Positions 8,967 through 18,664 of a stretch of 41,165 bases of DNA are shown here, piece after piece (the first letter of the stretch is position 1; each line of letters starts with the position of its first letter). The stretch spans positions 1 through 41,165 of the forward strand of contig NZ_JAMYWQ010000041.1 of the NCBI RefSeq assembly GCF_024160145.1. The letters are read 5' to 3'. Source of the DNA: Serratia nevei. Its GTDB lineage: Bacteria; Pseudomonadota; Gammaproteobacteria; Enterobacterales; Enterobacteriaceae. Under the pieces are notes generated by a model that saw only the letters and a program-made list of their open reading frames with translations, ran no database searches and had not been told where the DNA came from. The position numbers and the translations under genes are program-made.

Positions 8967-10627
8967 AGGCGCTAAAAGGATCCTGGGCCATTCTGTTGGC
9001 CGTTTTTTTTGCTCTGGTTTACCTGATCCCGCTTAACGGCCGCCTGCTGTGGCAGCCGGATGAGACGCGTTATGCCGAGATCAGCCGTGAGATGCTGCAG
9101 CGCGGTGATTGGGTTGTGCCGCACCTGCTGGGGCTGCGCTACTTCGAAAAGCCGGTGGCGGGTTACTGGTTCAATAACATCAGCCAGTGGCTGTTCGGCG
9201 AAAACAACTTTGCGGTGCGTTTCGGCTCGGTGTTCAGCACCGGCATGACCGCACTGCTGGTGTTCGCGCTGGCGATGCTGATGTGGCGCAATGCGCGTCG
9301 CGCCAGCCTGGCGATGCTGATGTTCCTGTCGATGGTGCTGGTGTTCAGCATCGGCACCTACAGCGTACTGGATCCGATGATCTCGCTGTGGCTGGCGGCG
9401 GCGATGGTCAGTTATTACCTGACGCTGAAAGCCACCTCGGTCAAGGGGAAGCTGGGCGCTTACGCGCTGCTGGGCTTGGCCTGTGGCATGGGCTTTATGA
9501 CCAAGGGCTTCCTGGCGCTGGCGGTGCCGGTGATCGCGGTGATTCCGATTGTCATCCAGCAGCGTCGCATCAAGGATCTGCTGTGCTACGGCCCGGTGGC
9601 AATCGTGACCGCCACATTGCTCAGCCTGCCCTGGGCGCTGGCAATTGCCCAGCGCGAACCCGACTTCTGGAATTATTTCTTCTGGGTTGAGCACATTCAG
9701 CGCTTTGCCGAAGATAATGCCCAACACAAAGAGCCGTTCTGGTATTACCTGCCAATCCTGCTGGCGGCGGTGCTGCCTTGGTTGGCGCTGCTGCCCGGTG
9801 CGCTGCTTAAAGGTTGGCGCGAGCGCGTACAGCGCCCGGAGCTGTTCTTTCTGCTGAGCTGGGCGATGATGCCGCTGATCTTCTTCAGCATCGCCAAAGG
9901 TAAACTGCCAACCTATATTCTGCCGTGCATGGCGCCGCTGGCGCTGCTGATGACCGCTTATGCGGAAGACTATGCCGCCACGCTGCGTGCCAGATTGTTC
10001 AAGGCCAACGCCTGGCTGAACGGCCTGTTCGGGGTGATCGGCATCGTGGCGCTGGTGGTATTGAGTTCCGGTCTGCTGCCGAAAGCGCATCTGTTTACCC
10101 CCCAGGAGTGGCCGAAAATGGTGCTCGGCCTGATCGCTTTCGGCGGCTGGCTGGCATTCGCGCTGGTCTCCGCACGCGATAACGGCCGCCAATGGCGCTG
10201 GGCGGCGGCTTGCCCGGTGCTGCTGTGCCTGGTGATCGGTTATGCCATCCCGCAGCAGGTGACCGATTCCAAGCTGCCGCAGAACTTTGCGCGCGCGACG
10301 ATGGCCGAGCTGGGCGACAGCCGTTACGTGCTGACCGACAGCGTCGGGGTGGCGGCCGGTCTGGCCTGGGAGCTGAAGCGCAGCGACGTGCTGATGTACA
10401 GCCAGAAAGGCGAGGTGGCCTATGGCCTGGCGTATCCGGACGCCAAGGGCCACCTGATCAGCGACGCCGACTTCCCGCAGTGGCTGGCGCAGGCGCGCAA
10501 GCAGGGGAATGTGTCCCTGGTGTTGCAACTGTCCCGCGGCGAAGCGCTACCGCAGGATCTGCCTGCTGCAGACAAGGTGGATCGAATGAACCGCCTGGTG
10601 CTGATGTGGTATAAACAGCAACCATGA
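8963..10627 (+). CDS. arnT: Lipid A L-Ara4N transferase ArnT
   Basis: A GT83 integral membrane glycosyltransferase that moves L-Ara4N from undecaprenyl phosphate to lipid A phosphates on the periplasmic face; this is the step that lowers the affinity for polymyxin. 554 aa (E. coli 550) from ATG 8963, which overlaps the arnD stop. A GT-C pattern is seen: [13 protein letters not shown] in the first periplasmic loop (catalytic acidic residues), [42 protein letters not shown], then many hydrophobic segments and a C-terminal periplasmic part. Confidence 0.95.
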   Translation: MKALKGSWAILLAVFFALVYLIPLNGRLLWQPDETRYAEISREMLQRGDWVVPHLLGLRYFEKPVAGYWFNNISQWLFGENNFAVRFGSVFSTGMTALLVFALAMLMWRNARRASLAMLMFLSMVLVFSIGTYSVLDPMISLWLAAAMVSYYLTLKATSVKGKLGAYALLGLACGMGFMTKGFLALAVPVIAVIPIVIQQRRIKDLLCYGPVAIVTATLLSLPWALAIAQREPDFWNYFFWVEHIQRFAEDNAQHKEPFWYYLPILLAAVLPWLALLPGALLKGWRERVQRPELFFLLSWAMMPLIFFSIAKGKLPTYILPCMAPLALLMTAYAEDYAATLRARLFKANAWLNGLFGVIGIVALVVLSSGLLPKAHLFTPQEWPKMVLGLIAFGGWLAFALVSARDNGRQWRWAAACPVLLCLVIGYAIPQQVTDSKLPQNFARATMAELGDSRYVLTDSVGVAAGLAWELKRSDVLMYSQKGEVAYGLAYPDAKGHLISDADFPQWLAQARKQGNVSLVLQLSRGEALPQDLPAADKVDRMNRLVLMWYKQQP

Positions 10628-10968
10628 TGGGTTTTCTGTTGGTGATCGTGGTCAGTCTGCTTACCTGCGGTGGGCAGCTGTGCCAGAAGCAGGCGGCGCA
10701 CTGTTGGGAACGGCCGGACGAGGCGCGGCTGAAGAAAACGCTGCGCTGGCTGGCGCTGGCGGTGCTGTTGCTGGGGCTGGGCATGGCGGTGTGGCTCAAT
10801 GTGCTGCAACGCCTGCCGCTCAGCCTGGCTTACCCGATGCTCAGCCTGAACTTCGTGCTGGTGACGCTGGCGGCGCGCTGGGTGTTTCATGAGCCGACGA
10901 CCGCGCGCCACTGGTGCGGCGTGGCGTCGATTATGTTGGGGATCCTGCTGATGAGCGTGCATGCATGA
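10624..10968 (+). CDS. arnE: Ara4N-phosphoundecaprenol flippase subunit ArnE
   Basis: A 114-aa, four-helix EamA/SMR-like membrane protein that with ArnF flips undecaprenyl-P-Ara4N to the periplasmic face. The start ATG 10624 overlaps the arnT stop. Recognisable features are [13 protein letters not shown] near the N terminus, the family motif [21 protein letters not shown], and the last helix [13 protein letters not shown]. The length matches the E. coli protein (111). Confidence 0.93.
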   Translation: MMGFLLVIVVSLLTCGGQLCQKQAAHCWERPDEARLKKTLRWLALAVLLLGLGMAVWLNVLQRLPLSLAYPMLSLNFVLVTLAARWVFHEPTTARHWCGVASIMLGILLMSVHA

Positions 10969-11357
10969 GGGGCTATGTCTGGGGCGCCGCCAGCGTGCTG
11001 CTGGTGACGCTGGCGCAGTTGCTGATGAAGTGGGGCATGGTGCAAATCCCGCTGATGTCGTTCGCCGACGTCTCGCTGGCGCTGATCGGCGACTACTGGC
11101 TGCCGCTGTTGGCGGTGGGCGGCGGCATCTTCGGTTATGCGCTGTCGATGCTGTGCTGGTTCTTTGCGTTGCGCCACCTGCCGTTAAACCGTGCTTATCC
11201 TCTGCTGAGCGTCAGCTATGCGCTGGTCTACCTGGCGGCGGTGATCCTGCCGTGGTTTAACGAATCCGCTACGCTGCTGAAAACGTTGGGCACGCTGTTT
11301 ATTCTGTTCGGCGTCTGGCTGATTAACAGCAAATCCGCGACAAAATCGCCGGAATAG
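10965..11357 (+). CDS. arnF: Ara4N-phosphoundecaprenol flippase subunit ArnF
   Basis: A 130-aa partner of ArnE. I start it at ATG 10965, where the ATGA overlaps the arnE stop; upstream in-frame starts lie inside arnE. Motifs are [14 protein letters not shown] in helix 1 and [27 protein letters not shown], which mirrors the ArnE motif. It is last gene of the arn operon. Confidence 0.93.
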   Translation: MRGYVWGAASVLLVTLAQLLMKWGMVQIPLMSFADVSLALIGDYWLPLLAVGGGIFGYALSMLCWFFALRHLPLNRAYPLLSVSYALVYLAAVILPWFNESATLLKTLGTLFILFGVWLINSKSATKSPE

Positions 11358-11380
11358 GGTCAAAACCGGCGATCCTGCGA

Positions 11381-11425
11381 TTATCTCCCTCATGGCGCTT
11401 GCCTTTTTCCCCGTGCGGGAGATAA
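11381..11425. other. Long-loop inverted repeat after arnF
   Basis: Perfect 9-bp arms TTATCTCCC (11381-11389) and GGGAGATAA (11417-11425) enclose a 27-nt loop. The loop contains a TTTTT run, and no T tract follows the second arm. It may be the 3' end of the arn transcript or an operator for nlpC; I cannot tell. Confidence 0.35.
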
Positions 11426-11533
11426 ATTAACGCGAAATAGCGCTCTCCTTACGTGGTGCCGGCTTTGCCTCGCAGGCGGTGTGGTGGTGTCGCGATTGGC
11501 ATAATGCGGCAGCGTGTTCAATGAAGGGATATT

Positions 11534-11998
11534 ATGCGGATGCGTGTGTGGTTTTTATTAGCCAGTTTGATCCTCGCCGGTTGCAGCAGCCATGCACCGC
11601 CGCCGAGCGGCCGGCTGGCGGACTCTATCGTGGTGGTGGCCCAGCTCAATGAGCAACTGCGTCAGTGGTACGGCACGCCATACCGTTACGGCGGCATGGA
11701 TCGCGGCGGCGTAGATTGTTCCGGCTTTGTTTACCGCACGTTCCGCGATCGTTTCGACATGCAGCTGCCGCGCTCGACCGAAGAACAAACCTCGCTGGGC
11801 ACCAAGGTCTCGCGCGATGAGCTGATGCCGGGCGATCTGGTGTTTTTCAAAACCGGCGGCGGTGAGAATGGCCTGCACGTCGGCATTTACGATACCAACG
11901 ACCAATTTATCCACGCTTCGACCAGCCGCGGAGTGATCCGCTCCTCGCTCGATAACGTCTACTGGAAGCGGGTGTACTGGCAGGCGCGTCGCATTTAG
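11534..11998 (+). CDS. nlpC: NlpC/P60 family lipoprotein NlpC
   Basis: An outer-membrane lipoprotein with a papain-like NlpC/P60 domain, predicted to cut peptidoglycan stem peptides. 154 aa, the same as E. coli NlpC. The lipobox LAGC puts the lipidated Cys at 17. The catalytic triad is Cys62 (GVDCSGFVYRTF), His115 (NGLHVGIYD) and His127 (FIHAST). AAGGGA at 11523-11528 serves as ribosome site. In E. coli nlpC directly follows btuD; here the arn operon intervenes. Confidence 0.93.
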   Translation: MRMRVWFLLASLILAGCSSHAPPPSGRLADSIVVVAQLNEQLRQWYGTPYRYGGMDRGGVDCSGFVYRTFRDRFDMQLPRSTEEQTSLGTKVSRDELMPGDLVFFKTGGGENGLHVGIYDTNDQFIHASTSRGVIRSSLDNVYWKRVYWQARRI

Positions 11999-12057
11999 CC
12001 TTAACCCGTTGATTTGGTGTATCATGGCGGCATCACGTATTTTGAACGGTGCCTGCC

Positions 12058-13071
12058 ATGAACAGTCTGCGTTTACTGATCTCCGACTCCTACGATCCCT
12101 GGTTCAACCTGGCGGTGGAAGAATGCATCTTCCGCGAGATGACCACGCAAAAAATCCTCTTCCTGTGGCGCAATGCCGAAACGGTGGTGATTGGTCAGTC
12201 GCAGAACCCCTGGAAAGAGTGCAATACCCGGCGCATGGAGCAGGACGGCATTCGGCTGGCACGGCGCAGCAGCGGCGGCGGGGCGGTATTTCACGATCTG
12301 GGCAACACCTGTTTCACCTTTATGGCCGGCAAACCGGGTTACGACAAAAGCGTCTCGACCGATATCATTCTGCGGGCGTTGCGGCAGTTGGGTGTTAAGG
12401 CCGAGACGTCGGGCCGCAACGATCTGGTGATGGAAACCGCCGAGGGGCTGCGCAAAATATCCGGCTCGGCCTATCGCGAAACGCAGGATCGCGGTTTCCA
12501 CCACGGCACGCTACTGCTGAACGCCGATCTGGCACGCCTGGCGGACTACCTCAATCCGGATCCCAAAAAGCTGCAGGCCAAGGGCATCACCTCGGTGCGT
12601 TCGCGCGTCGCCAATCTGGCGGAGTTTTTGCCGGGCATCGGCCATGAGCAAGTGTGTGAAGCGATCGTGCAGGCCTTCTTCGCCCACTATGGCGAGACGG
12701 CCGAGCCGGAGATCATTTCGCCGGACGTTTTCCCCGATTTGCCCGATTTTGCCGCGCAGTTCGCCAAACAGAGCAGTTGGGAATGGAATTTCGGCAAGGC
12801 ACCGGCGTTCAGCCATCTGCTTAACGAGCGTTTCGTCTGGGGCGGCGTGGATCTGTTCTTCGATGTGGAGAAGGGGACGATTGTTCGCGCGCAGCTGTTC
12901 ACCGACAGCCTGAATCCCGCCCCGCTGCAGCGGCTGGCGGAAACGCTGGTGGGCTGCGTGTATCGCAGCGAGCCCGTTGCCGCCTGCTGTGGCCGACTGA
13001 TGGCGGATTATCCGCAACAGGCGGCGGAGTTGGCCGAACTGCGGCAATGGCTGAGTAATACGATCCGCTAA
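12058..13071 (+). CDS. lplA: Lipoate-protein ligase A
   Basis: Activates lipoate with ATP to lipoyl-AMP and attaches it to E2 and GcvH lipoyl domains; this is the scavenging route. 337 aa, nearly identical in plan to E. coli LplA (338). It has [15 protein letters not shown] (70-84) for lipoyl binding, catalytic Lys133 in [24 protein letters not shown], and a C-terminal accessory domain with [15 protein letters not shown]. The ATG at 12058 was chosen by alignment; the ribosome site is weak and a GTG at 12049 is in frame. A strong terminator follows at 13091. In K-12 lplA maps elsewhere. Confidence 0.95.
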   Translation: MNSLRLLISDSYDPWFNLAVEECIFREMTTQKILFLWRNAETVVIGQSQNPWKECNTRRMEQDGIRLARRSSGGGAVFHDLGNTCFTFMAGKPGYDKSVSTDIILRALRQLGVKAETSGRNDLVMETAEGLRKISGSAYRETQDRGFHHGTLLLNADLARLADYLNPDPKKLQAKGITSVRSRVANLAEFLPGIGHEQVCEAIVQAFFAHYGETAEPEIISPDVFPDLPDFAAQFAKQSSWEWNFGKAPAFSHLLNERFVWGGVDLFFDVEKGTIVRAQLFTDSLNPAPLQRLAETLVGCVYRSEPVAACCGRLMADYPQQAAELAELRQWLSNTIR

Positions 13072-13090
13072 CCGCAGGTCGGATGGCGAA

Positions 13091-13117
13091 GGGATGAGCG
13101 TGCTCATCCCTTTTTTT
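13091..13117 (+). terminator. Rho-independent terminator of lplA
   Basis: A perfect 8-bp stem GGGATGAG/CTCATCCC with loop CGTG is followed directly by seven T. It lies 20 bp after the lplA stop. Confidence 0.9.
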
Positions 13118-13583
13118 ATCGCTGAAATCGACGTTTTTCAGGCGGGTAGCGCAGATTTTTCGAAAATCAAGGCGGGCATTTTTTTACGGTTTCAATGCCG
13201 CGAATAACGGGCGGAATTGATGCGTTATTAAATTTAATCAGTCATCGTTAACGGCAGGAAAAATCGGCGTTACGGCAGAAAGATTATTTTACTTTATTTA
13301 AGATTTTTCTTAAATAAAACAAGGGAGATAAGTCAAATTTAGCCCTTCATCCATTCAACTTAAGCCAAATACCTTTTCATATCGTGCGTTGGGCGAGAAA
13401 GTTGGCATAAGTTCGGCTGCTTTTCTTTTGCGCCTTTCGCGATTGTCGTATAGCTTTAATCTATCAATTAAATGATATTTCATGGGTATTTGTATTGATA
13501 TTTCCGATTAATCCCAGAAGGATTGATCGATAAAATATATTGATATACGATGATACGCTAGCCATTCATCCTGTGGCATTAAA
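13118..13583. other. 466-bp AT-rich leader of the EAL gene
   Basis: No gene is visible. The stretch is clearly more AT-rich than its neighbours and ends with a promoter-like pair at 13523-13551. No good Shine-Dalgarno precedes the ATG at 13584, which suggests weak or regulated translation. Confidence 0.5.
13523..13551 (+). promoter_or_regulatory. Sigma-70-like promoter of the YdiV-like gene
   Basis: TTGATC at 13523-13528 and TACGAT at 13546-13551 are separated by 17 bp. The predicted start near 13558 leaves a leader of about 25 nt. Confidence 0.5.
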
Positions 13584-14315
13584 ATGAACATCCAACTCGA
13601 AGCTGACTTTATTAGTAGCTATGTTTTTCAACCTGTTTACTCAATGGAGGGTAGGCTGTTGGCGGTAGAAATGTTGAGCCGTTTCAATAGTCTAGACGGT
13701 GATTTAGCCATGCCGGCCGAAATTGGGATTAATTTATTGGCGCCTGAACAAAGGATTGAGTTATTTAATGAGCAATTGAAACTTGCGGAGCGGCATGCGC
13801 ACTGGTTTACCGGTAACAGCGTGCAGTTGACCATCAATATCGAAGAAACCATCGTCGAGCTTATTCTTTCCGATCCGGCGTTGTGCCAATGGATCAGGCA
13901 ATATCCTTTTATTGCATTCGAAATGAGTGAGAGTTTTCCGAATCTTTCGGCCGGGAAGCACAACCCGAGCGTGCAGCGATTAAGCGAAATGTTTACGCTG
14001 TGGCTCGATGATTTCGGTTCCGGTAAAGCCACCTTGACCGCGCTGTACGATGGTTTGTTTGACTATGTAAAGATAGACAAGCGTTTTTACTGGCAGCTGT
14101 TTACCCATCAGGGATATGACGTGGTCATCGACTCGTTGTTAAAGAATATCAACCTGTTGTGTAAAGGCGTGATCGTCGGAGGAATAGAGAAAAAAGAGTA
14201 CTTTAATAAACTCAGATACGCCGGTGTTTTAGGCCTGCAAGGTTTTTTATGGCCCAGCATTGGTGTGGATAATCTGCAAGCTTTGCTGGCGAAGCCCAGC
14301 GAGTTCAATAATTAA
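13584..14315 (+). CDS. ydiV: EAL-domain protein, YdiV/RflP-like
   Basis: A 243-aa stand-alone EAL domain. Position (nlpC, then this, then selO) and sequence (YPFI at 107-110, LYDGLFDYVKIDKRF, VGGIEKKE, LQGFLWPS) identify it with E. coli YdiV (RflP), which binds FlhD and represses flagellar genes. Unlike K-12 YdiV, it keeps most residues of a c-di-GMP phosphodiesterase: Glu29 and Arg33 (EMLSR for EALLR), Asn85, Glu113, Asp142-Asp143 (DDFGSG), Lys163, Glu202 and Gln219. The first Glu of the EGVE motif is Gly199 (GGIE). Whether it is active, c-di-GMP-binding or purely an FlhD4C2 regulator is open. Confidence 0.85.
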   Translation: MNIQLEADFISSYVFQPVYSMEGRLLAVEMLSRFNSLDGDLAMPAEIGINLLAPEQRIELFNEQLKLAERHAHWFTGNSVQLTINIEETIVELILSDPALCQWIRQYPFIAFEMSESFPNLSAGKHNPSVQRLSEMFTLWLDDFGSGKATLTALYDGLFDYVKIDKRFYWQLFTHQGYDVVIDSLLKNINLLCKGVIVGGIEKKEYFNKLRYAGVLGLQGFLWPSIGVDNLQALLAKPSEFNN

Positions 14316-14352
14316 GAAGTGATATAAAAAACTACACACAATGAGGTAAATA

Positions 14353-14439
14353 ATGCGCGGGGTGATGTTTGCCGTGATTCCGTCGCCGTTATTCGCCATC
14401 GTTTTTTGGCTGATGACACCGTTTGTCAGCCTGCGTTAA
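14353..14439 (+). CDS. Possible small hydrophobic protein, 28 aa
   Basis: ATG 14353 has GAGG at 14343-14346, 6 nt upstream, and opens a 28-codon frame to TAA 14437. The product is almost all hydrophobic with one likely membrane helix (about residues 4-24, IPSPLFAIVFWLMTPF). It starts 37 bp after the YdiV-like gene and just before two hairpins. I do not recognise it; a chance ORF is quite possible. Confidence 0.3.
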   Translation: MRGVMFAVIPSPLFAIVFWLMTPFVSLR

Positions 14440-14442
14440 ACC

Positions 14443-14506
14443 GCGTTTCCGCCGTCAGGTGGAAACGCCAAACTCCCCGCATCCATCCTGGCGACAGGGG
14501 GATGCG
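14443..14506. other. Paired hairpins in the ydiV-selO gap
   Basis: The first hairpin pairs 14443-14453 with 14458-14468 (11 bp, one G-U as RNA) around a GTCA tetraloop. The second pairs CGCATCC (14478-14484) with GGATGCG (14500-14506). Neither has a T tract. They may end the upstream transcript, stabilise it, or structure the selO leader. Confidence 0.5.
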
Positions 14507-14574
14507 TTCTCCCTGCATTCCTTCGGTGTTAATCCGCCCGTTCAGGCTCTACACTACGCTGAAACGGAGGGCCT

Positions 14575-16017
14575 ATGCCGCAGTTCGATAACGCTTACTA
14601 TCAACAGTTACCCGGTTTCTACACCGCCCTGAATCCGACGCCGCTCAAGGATGCGCGCCTGCTGTACCACAGCGAGCCGCTGGCGCGCGAGCTGGGGCTG
14701 GATGAAAGCTGGTTTACCCAGGATAAAACCCCCCTTTGGGCGGGAGAGACGCTGCTGCCGGGCATGCAGCCGCTGGCGCAGGTGTACAGTGGCCACCAGT
14801 TCGGCGTGTGGGCCGGGCAACTGGGGGATGGCCGCGGCATTCTGCTTGGCGAACAGCTGCTGGCGGACGGTAGCCACCGCGACTGGCACCTGAAGGGCGC
14901 CGGGCTGACGCCATATTCGCGTATGGGGGACGGCCGCGCGGTGCTGCGCTCGGTGATCCGCGAGTTTCTGGCCTCGGAGGCGCTGCATCATTTGGGGATC
15001 CCCACCACCCGGGCATTGACCATCGTGACCAGCCGGCAGCCGGTGTTCCGCGAGCAGCCGGAACGTGGCGCCATGCTGATGCGGGTGGCGGAAAGCCACG
15101 TGCGCTTCGGCCACTTCGAACACTTCTACTATCGTAAACAGCCGGAGCAGGTGCAGCAGCTGGCGGATTTCGTCATCGCTCGTCACTGGCCGCAGCTGCA
15201 GGAGCAGGCTGAGCGTTACCTGCTGTGGTTTACCGACGTGGTGGAACGGACGGCGCGCCTGATCGCCCATTGGCAAACCGTCGGTTTCGCCCACGGCGTG
15301 ATGAACACCGACAATATGTCGATTCTCGGCATCACCATCGATTACGGCCCTTACGGCTTCCTCGATGACTATCAGCCCGGCTATATCTGCAATCACTCCG
15401 ACCATCAGGGGCGTTACGCCTTCGACAATCAGCCGGCGGTGGCGCTGTGGAACCTGCATCGCCTGGCGCAGGCCCTGTCGGGGCTGATGACCACTGAACA
15501 GCTGCAGCAGGCGCTGGCGGCGTATGAACCGGCGCTGATGCGCGCCTACGGCGAACAGATGCGCGCCAAACTCGGCTTCTTCACGCCGACGGCGCAGGAC
15601 AATGAGGTGCTCACCGGGCTGTTGAGCCTGATGGCGCAGGAAGGGCGGGACTATACCCGCACGTTCCGCCTGTTGAGCGAAACCGAACAGCACCAGGCGC
15701 AGTCGCCGCTGCGCGACGAGTTTATCGACCGCGCGGCGTTCGACGCCTGGTATCAGCAATATCGCGGGCGTTTGCAGCAAGAGCAGGTGAGCGATGCGGA
15801 GCGACAACGGGCGATGAAGGCGGTGAACCCGCGGCTGATCCTGCGCAACTATCTGGCGCAGCAGGCGATTGAAGACGCGGAGCAAGACGACGTGGGCCGT
15901 TTGCAGCGGCTGCATCAGGCCCTGCTGCGGCCGTTCGACGATGCGGCGGAATATGACGATCTCGCCGCGCTGCCGCCGGACTGGGGCAAACATCTGGAGA
16001 TTTCATGCTCCAGCTGA
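14575..16017 (+). CDS. selO: Protein adenylyltransferase SelO (YdiU)
   Basis: A pseudokinase-fold enzyme that transfers AMP from ATP to Ser, Thr or Tyr of target proteins, linked to redox stress. 480 aa (E. coli 478), with GGAGG just before ATG 14575. Family motifs include [37 protein letters not shown] (nucleotide site), [27 protein letters not shown] (catalytic and Mg-binding loop) and the conserved C-terminal Cys in SCSS. It is convergent with hemV; a shared hairpin separates them. Confidence 0.94.
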   Translation: MPQFDNAYYQQLPGFYTALNPTPLKDARLLYHSEPLARELGLDESWFTQDKTPLWAGETLLPGMQPLAQVYSGHQFGVWAGQLGDGRGILLGEQLLADGSHRDWHLKGAGLTPYSRMGDGRAVLRSVIREFLASEALHHLGIPTTRALTIVTSRQPVFREQPERGAMLMRVAESHVRFGHFEHFYYRKQPEQVQQLADFVIARHWPQLQEQAERYLLWFTDVVERTARLIAHWQTVGFAHGVMNTDNMSILGITIDYGPYGFLDDYQPGYICNHSDHQGRYAFDNQPAVALWNLHRLAQALSGLMTTEQLQQALAAYEPALMRAYGEQMRAKLGFFTPTAQDNEVLTGLLSLMAQEGRDYTRTFRLLSETEQHQAQSPLRDEFIDRAAFDAWYQQYRGRLQQEQVSDAERQRAMKAVNPRLILRNYLAQQAIEDAEQDDVGRLQRLHQALLRPFDDAAEYDDLAALPPDWGKHLEISCSS

Positions 16018-16024
16018 GATGAAG

Positions 16025-16045
16025 AAAGGGCGCTTAATGGCGCCC
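16025..16045 (-). terminator. Hairpin terminator between selO and hemV
   Basis: GGGCGC (16028-16033) pairs with GCGCCC (16040-16045). On the minus strand the stem is followed by TTTCTTC, which suits termination of the hem operon. It may also serve selO. Confidence 0.6.
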
Positions 16046-16051
16046 TTGAGG

Positions 16052-16837
16052 TTATTGACGCAGGTAAACCTGCGGCAGCGACACTTCGGGATGATGCACT
16101 ACGCCGAGATCGGCCTGATACCAGCGGGTGAGGATCTCCGTCTGCAACACCTCCTGCGGCGTGCCGCTCGCCACCAGGCGCCCCTGATGCAACAGCAGGA
16201 TCCTATCGGCATACAGCGCGGCCAGATTAAGGTCGTGCAGCACGCAGCAGACGCCCAGCGGCTGTTGGCGCGTCAGCGAGCGCAGCAGGCGCAGGGTGTG
16301 CTGCTGGTGGTACAGATCCAGCGCTGAGGTCGGCTCGTCGAGAAATAACCAGGCGGGAGACGGCTGCGGTTGCCACAGCTGCGCCAACACTCGCGCCAGC
16401 TGCACCCGCTGCTGCTCGCCGCCGGAAAGCTGGCGGTAGTCGCGCTGCGCCAGCGCCAGGCAGTCGGTCTGCGCCATCACCTGTTGGATCGCCTGATGCG
16501 CGTCGCGTTTGCCGTGCGGCGCTCGCCCCATGCTGACCACTTCTTCCACGCTGAACGGAAACGCCAGATCGCTGTACTGGCGCATCACGGCCCGGACTTT
16601 GGCCAACTGCTGCGGCGCCCAGTGCTCCAGCGGGCGGTCAAGCAGCCGACATTCGCCGCAGTCCGGCGTCAAATAGCCGGTCAGCAAGCGCAGCAGCGTC
16701 GATTTGCCGGCGCCGTTAGGGCCGATAATCGCCACCATTTCGCCGCCGGCGAGGCTGAGCGAAACGTCGTTGATCAGGCGGCGCGCACCGAGGCTGTAGC
16801 GCAGCTCTCGGGCCGTCAGGCAGGCGGCGTTATCCAC
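16052..16837 (-). CDS. hemV: Haemin ABC transporter ATP-binding protein
   Basis: The ATPase of the haem importer. 261 aa from GTG 16837, overlapping hemU by 8 bp. Walker A GPNGAGKS (39-46), [22 protein letters not shown], signature LSGGE (137-141), Walker B WLFLDE (163-168) and the switch His in VLHDLN are visible. It is very similar to Yersinia HmuV, including the C-terminal YLRQ. Last gene of hemPRSTUV; also named hmuV. Confidence 0.95.
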   Translation of the reverse strand: MDNAACLTARELRYSLGARRLINDVSLSLAGGEMVAIIGPNGAGKSTLLRLLTGYLTPDCGECRLLDRPLEHWAPQQLAKVRAVMRQYSDLAFPFSVEEVVSMGRAPHGKRDAHQAIQQVMAQTDCLALAQRDYRQLSGGEQQRVQLARVLAQLWQPQPSPAWLFLDEPTSALDLYHQQHTLRLLRSLTRQQPLGVCCVLHDLNLAALYADRILLLHQGRLVASGTPQEVLQTEILTRWYQADLGVVHHPEVSLPQVYLRQ

Positions 16838-17834
16838 CGGTTCGCTCCCGCTGGCGCATCACCAGCCACAAGAAGTAAGGACCGCCGATCAGGCTGGTCA
16901 TCAACCCCACCGGCATTTCGGCCGGCGCCACCAGCGTGCGCGCCAGCGTATCGCTGACCAGCAGCAGGCAGGCGCCGCCCAGCGCGGAGCAGGGCAGCAG
17001 CCAGCGGTGATCGCCGCCAAGGCGCATGCGCACCAGATGCGGCACCACCAGACCCACGAAGCCGATCACGCCGCTCATCGCTACCGCCGCGCCGATCAGC
17101 AGGGCGCTCAGCAACAGCAACTGCAGCTTGGCGCGCTGGACGTTCACCCCGAGGTAGTGGGCCTCTTCGTCCCCCAGCTGCAACAGATTCAGCCGCCGCG
17201 CCTGCAGCAGCGTCAGCAGCGCCGTCGGCAGGATCAGCGAGGCGGAAACCGCCAGCGTCGGCCACTGTGACTGGCTGAGGCTGCCCATCATCCACAGCGA
17301 GAACTGGCGCAGTTGTTGATCGTTGCTGACGTAAGAGAGCACGCCGATGGCCGCCATGCACAGGGCGTTGATGGCGATGCCCGCCAGCAGCAGCCGCGAC
17401 AGATTGCCGTGCCCGCTGCGGCTGATGCCGTAGATCAAGAGCGACACCAGCAGGCTGCCGAGGAACGCCGCCAGCATATGGCCATACAATGCGATCGTCA
17501 CCGGCAACGCCAGCGGCATCACGATGAACAGGGCGACAAACAGCGCGCCGCCGCTGCTGATGCCCAGCAGGCTCGGATCCGCCAGCGGGTTGCGGAACAG
17601 CCCCTGCATCACCGCGCCGGACACCGCCAGCGCGCAGCCGATCACCACCGCCAACAGCACGCGCGGCAGGCGGATGTTCAGCCAGATGTGCCAGGCGGTG
17701 TCGCTGAAGGGTTCGCGCCACAGGGTGCGAAACGACAGCGTCAGCGCGCCCAGGTTGGCGGCGACCAGCGCCAGCAGCGTCAGCAACACCAGTAGACCGA
17801 TGATGGTCAGCTGAGGCGAGGTGCGACAGCGCAT
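16830..17834 (-). CDS. hemU: Haemin ABC transporter permease
   Basis: A FecCD-family inner-membrane permease, 334 aa, the HmuU homologue. It has [51 protein letters not shown] at the N-terminal third and [19 protein letters not shown], the loop that docks HemV. Its ATG (17834-17832) shares one base with the hemT stop, so they are likely coupled. It is related to but distinct from BtuC at the left of the window. Confidence 0.95.
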   Translation of the reverse strand: MRCRTSPQLTIIGLLVLLTLLALVAANLGALTLSFRTLWREPFSDTAWHIWLNIRLPRVLLAVVIGCALAVSGAVMQGLFRNPLADPSLLGISSGGALFVALFIVMPLALPVTIALYGHMLAAFLGSLLVSLLIYGISRSGHGNLSRLLLAGIAINALCMAAIGVLSYVSNDQQLRQFSLWMMGSLSQSQWPTLAVSASLILPTALLTLLQARRLNLLQLGDEEAHYLGVNVQRAKLQLLLLSALLIGAAVAMSGVIGFVGLVVPHLVRMRLGGDHRWLLPCSALGGACLLLVSDTLARTLVAPAEMPVGLMTSLIGGPYFLWLVMRQRERTGG

Positions 17835-18664
17835 TACTTTTGCTCCGCCGCGTGGCGCAGCTTGGCCAGCGCCGCCGGCGTTTCCAGGCCGAAGCCCAGC
17901 AGCGCCATGTCATCGACGATCAGCACCCGGCGCTGCTTGCCCGCCGGCGTCAACGCCAGGCCCGGCAGCGTCCACAGCTGCTGTTCGCCGCCGAGGGTGC
18001 GCACGCCGTCGGTGGTGACCAGCAACAGATCCGGCGCGCTGGCGATGACGCCTTCCTGCGACAGCGGACGGTAGCGGTCAAAGCCCTGCATGGCGTTTTT
18101 CAGGCCGGCGGCGGCGATCACCGCGTCGGCGGCGGTGTGTTGCCCGGCGGCCATCGGCGTAATGCCGCCGTGGCTCATCACGAACAGCACCTTGACCGGC
18201 AGCGGGGAGGTATCGACCGCCGCCAGCTGTTGTTGATAGCGCTCGCTCAGCTGTTTGCCTTGCTCAACGCGTTGCAACGCGGCGGCGATGACGGCGATTT
18301 TCTGCGGCACCGCCTGCAGGGTGGTGTCACCCGGCACGCTGACCACGTTGACGCCGCTGTCCGCCAGCTGTTTGAGCACCAGCGCCGGCTGTGCCAGCTC
18401 GGTGGTCAGCACCAGCGTCGGCTTCAGCGCCAAAATGCCTTCTGCATTCAGCTGACGCATGTAGCCGACGTCCGGCAGCTTTTTCACCGCTTCCGGGTGC
18501 AGACTGGTGCTGTCGCGGGCGATCACCTCGTCGCCGGCGCCGAGCGCGAAGGCGATTTCCGTCACGTCGCCGCCGATCGAGACGATGCGCTGCGCCGCCG
18601 CAGCGGTGAGCGGCAGCGCCAGCGCCATCATCAACGCCAGGCGGCGGATTAAGGAAGATTTCAT
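17834..18664 (-). CDS. hemT: Haemin ABC transporter periplasmic binding protein
   Basis: A class III (BtuF/FecB-like) solute-binding protein that hands haem from the receptor to HemUV. 276 aa from ATG 18664, whose ATGA overlaps the hemS stop. The signal peptide is about residues 1-24 (ending AAAA). The body has [49 protein letters not shown] and [21 protein letters not shown], typical of HmuT. No lipobox, so it is a soluble periplasmic protein. Confidence 0.94.
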   Translation of the reverse strand: MKSSLIRRLALMMALALPLTAAAAQRIVSIGGDVTEIAFALGAGDEVIARDSTSLHPEAVKKLPDVGYMRQLNAEGILALKPTLVLTTELAQPALVLKQLADSGVNVVSVPGDTTLQAVPQKIAVIAAALQRVEQGKQLSERYQQQLAAVDTSPLPVKVLFVMSHGGITPMAAGQHTAADAVIAAAGLKNAMQGFDRYRPLSQEGVIASAPDLLLVTTDGVRTLGGEQQLWTLPGLALTPAGKQRRVLIVDDMALLGFGLETPAALAKLRHAAEQK

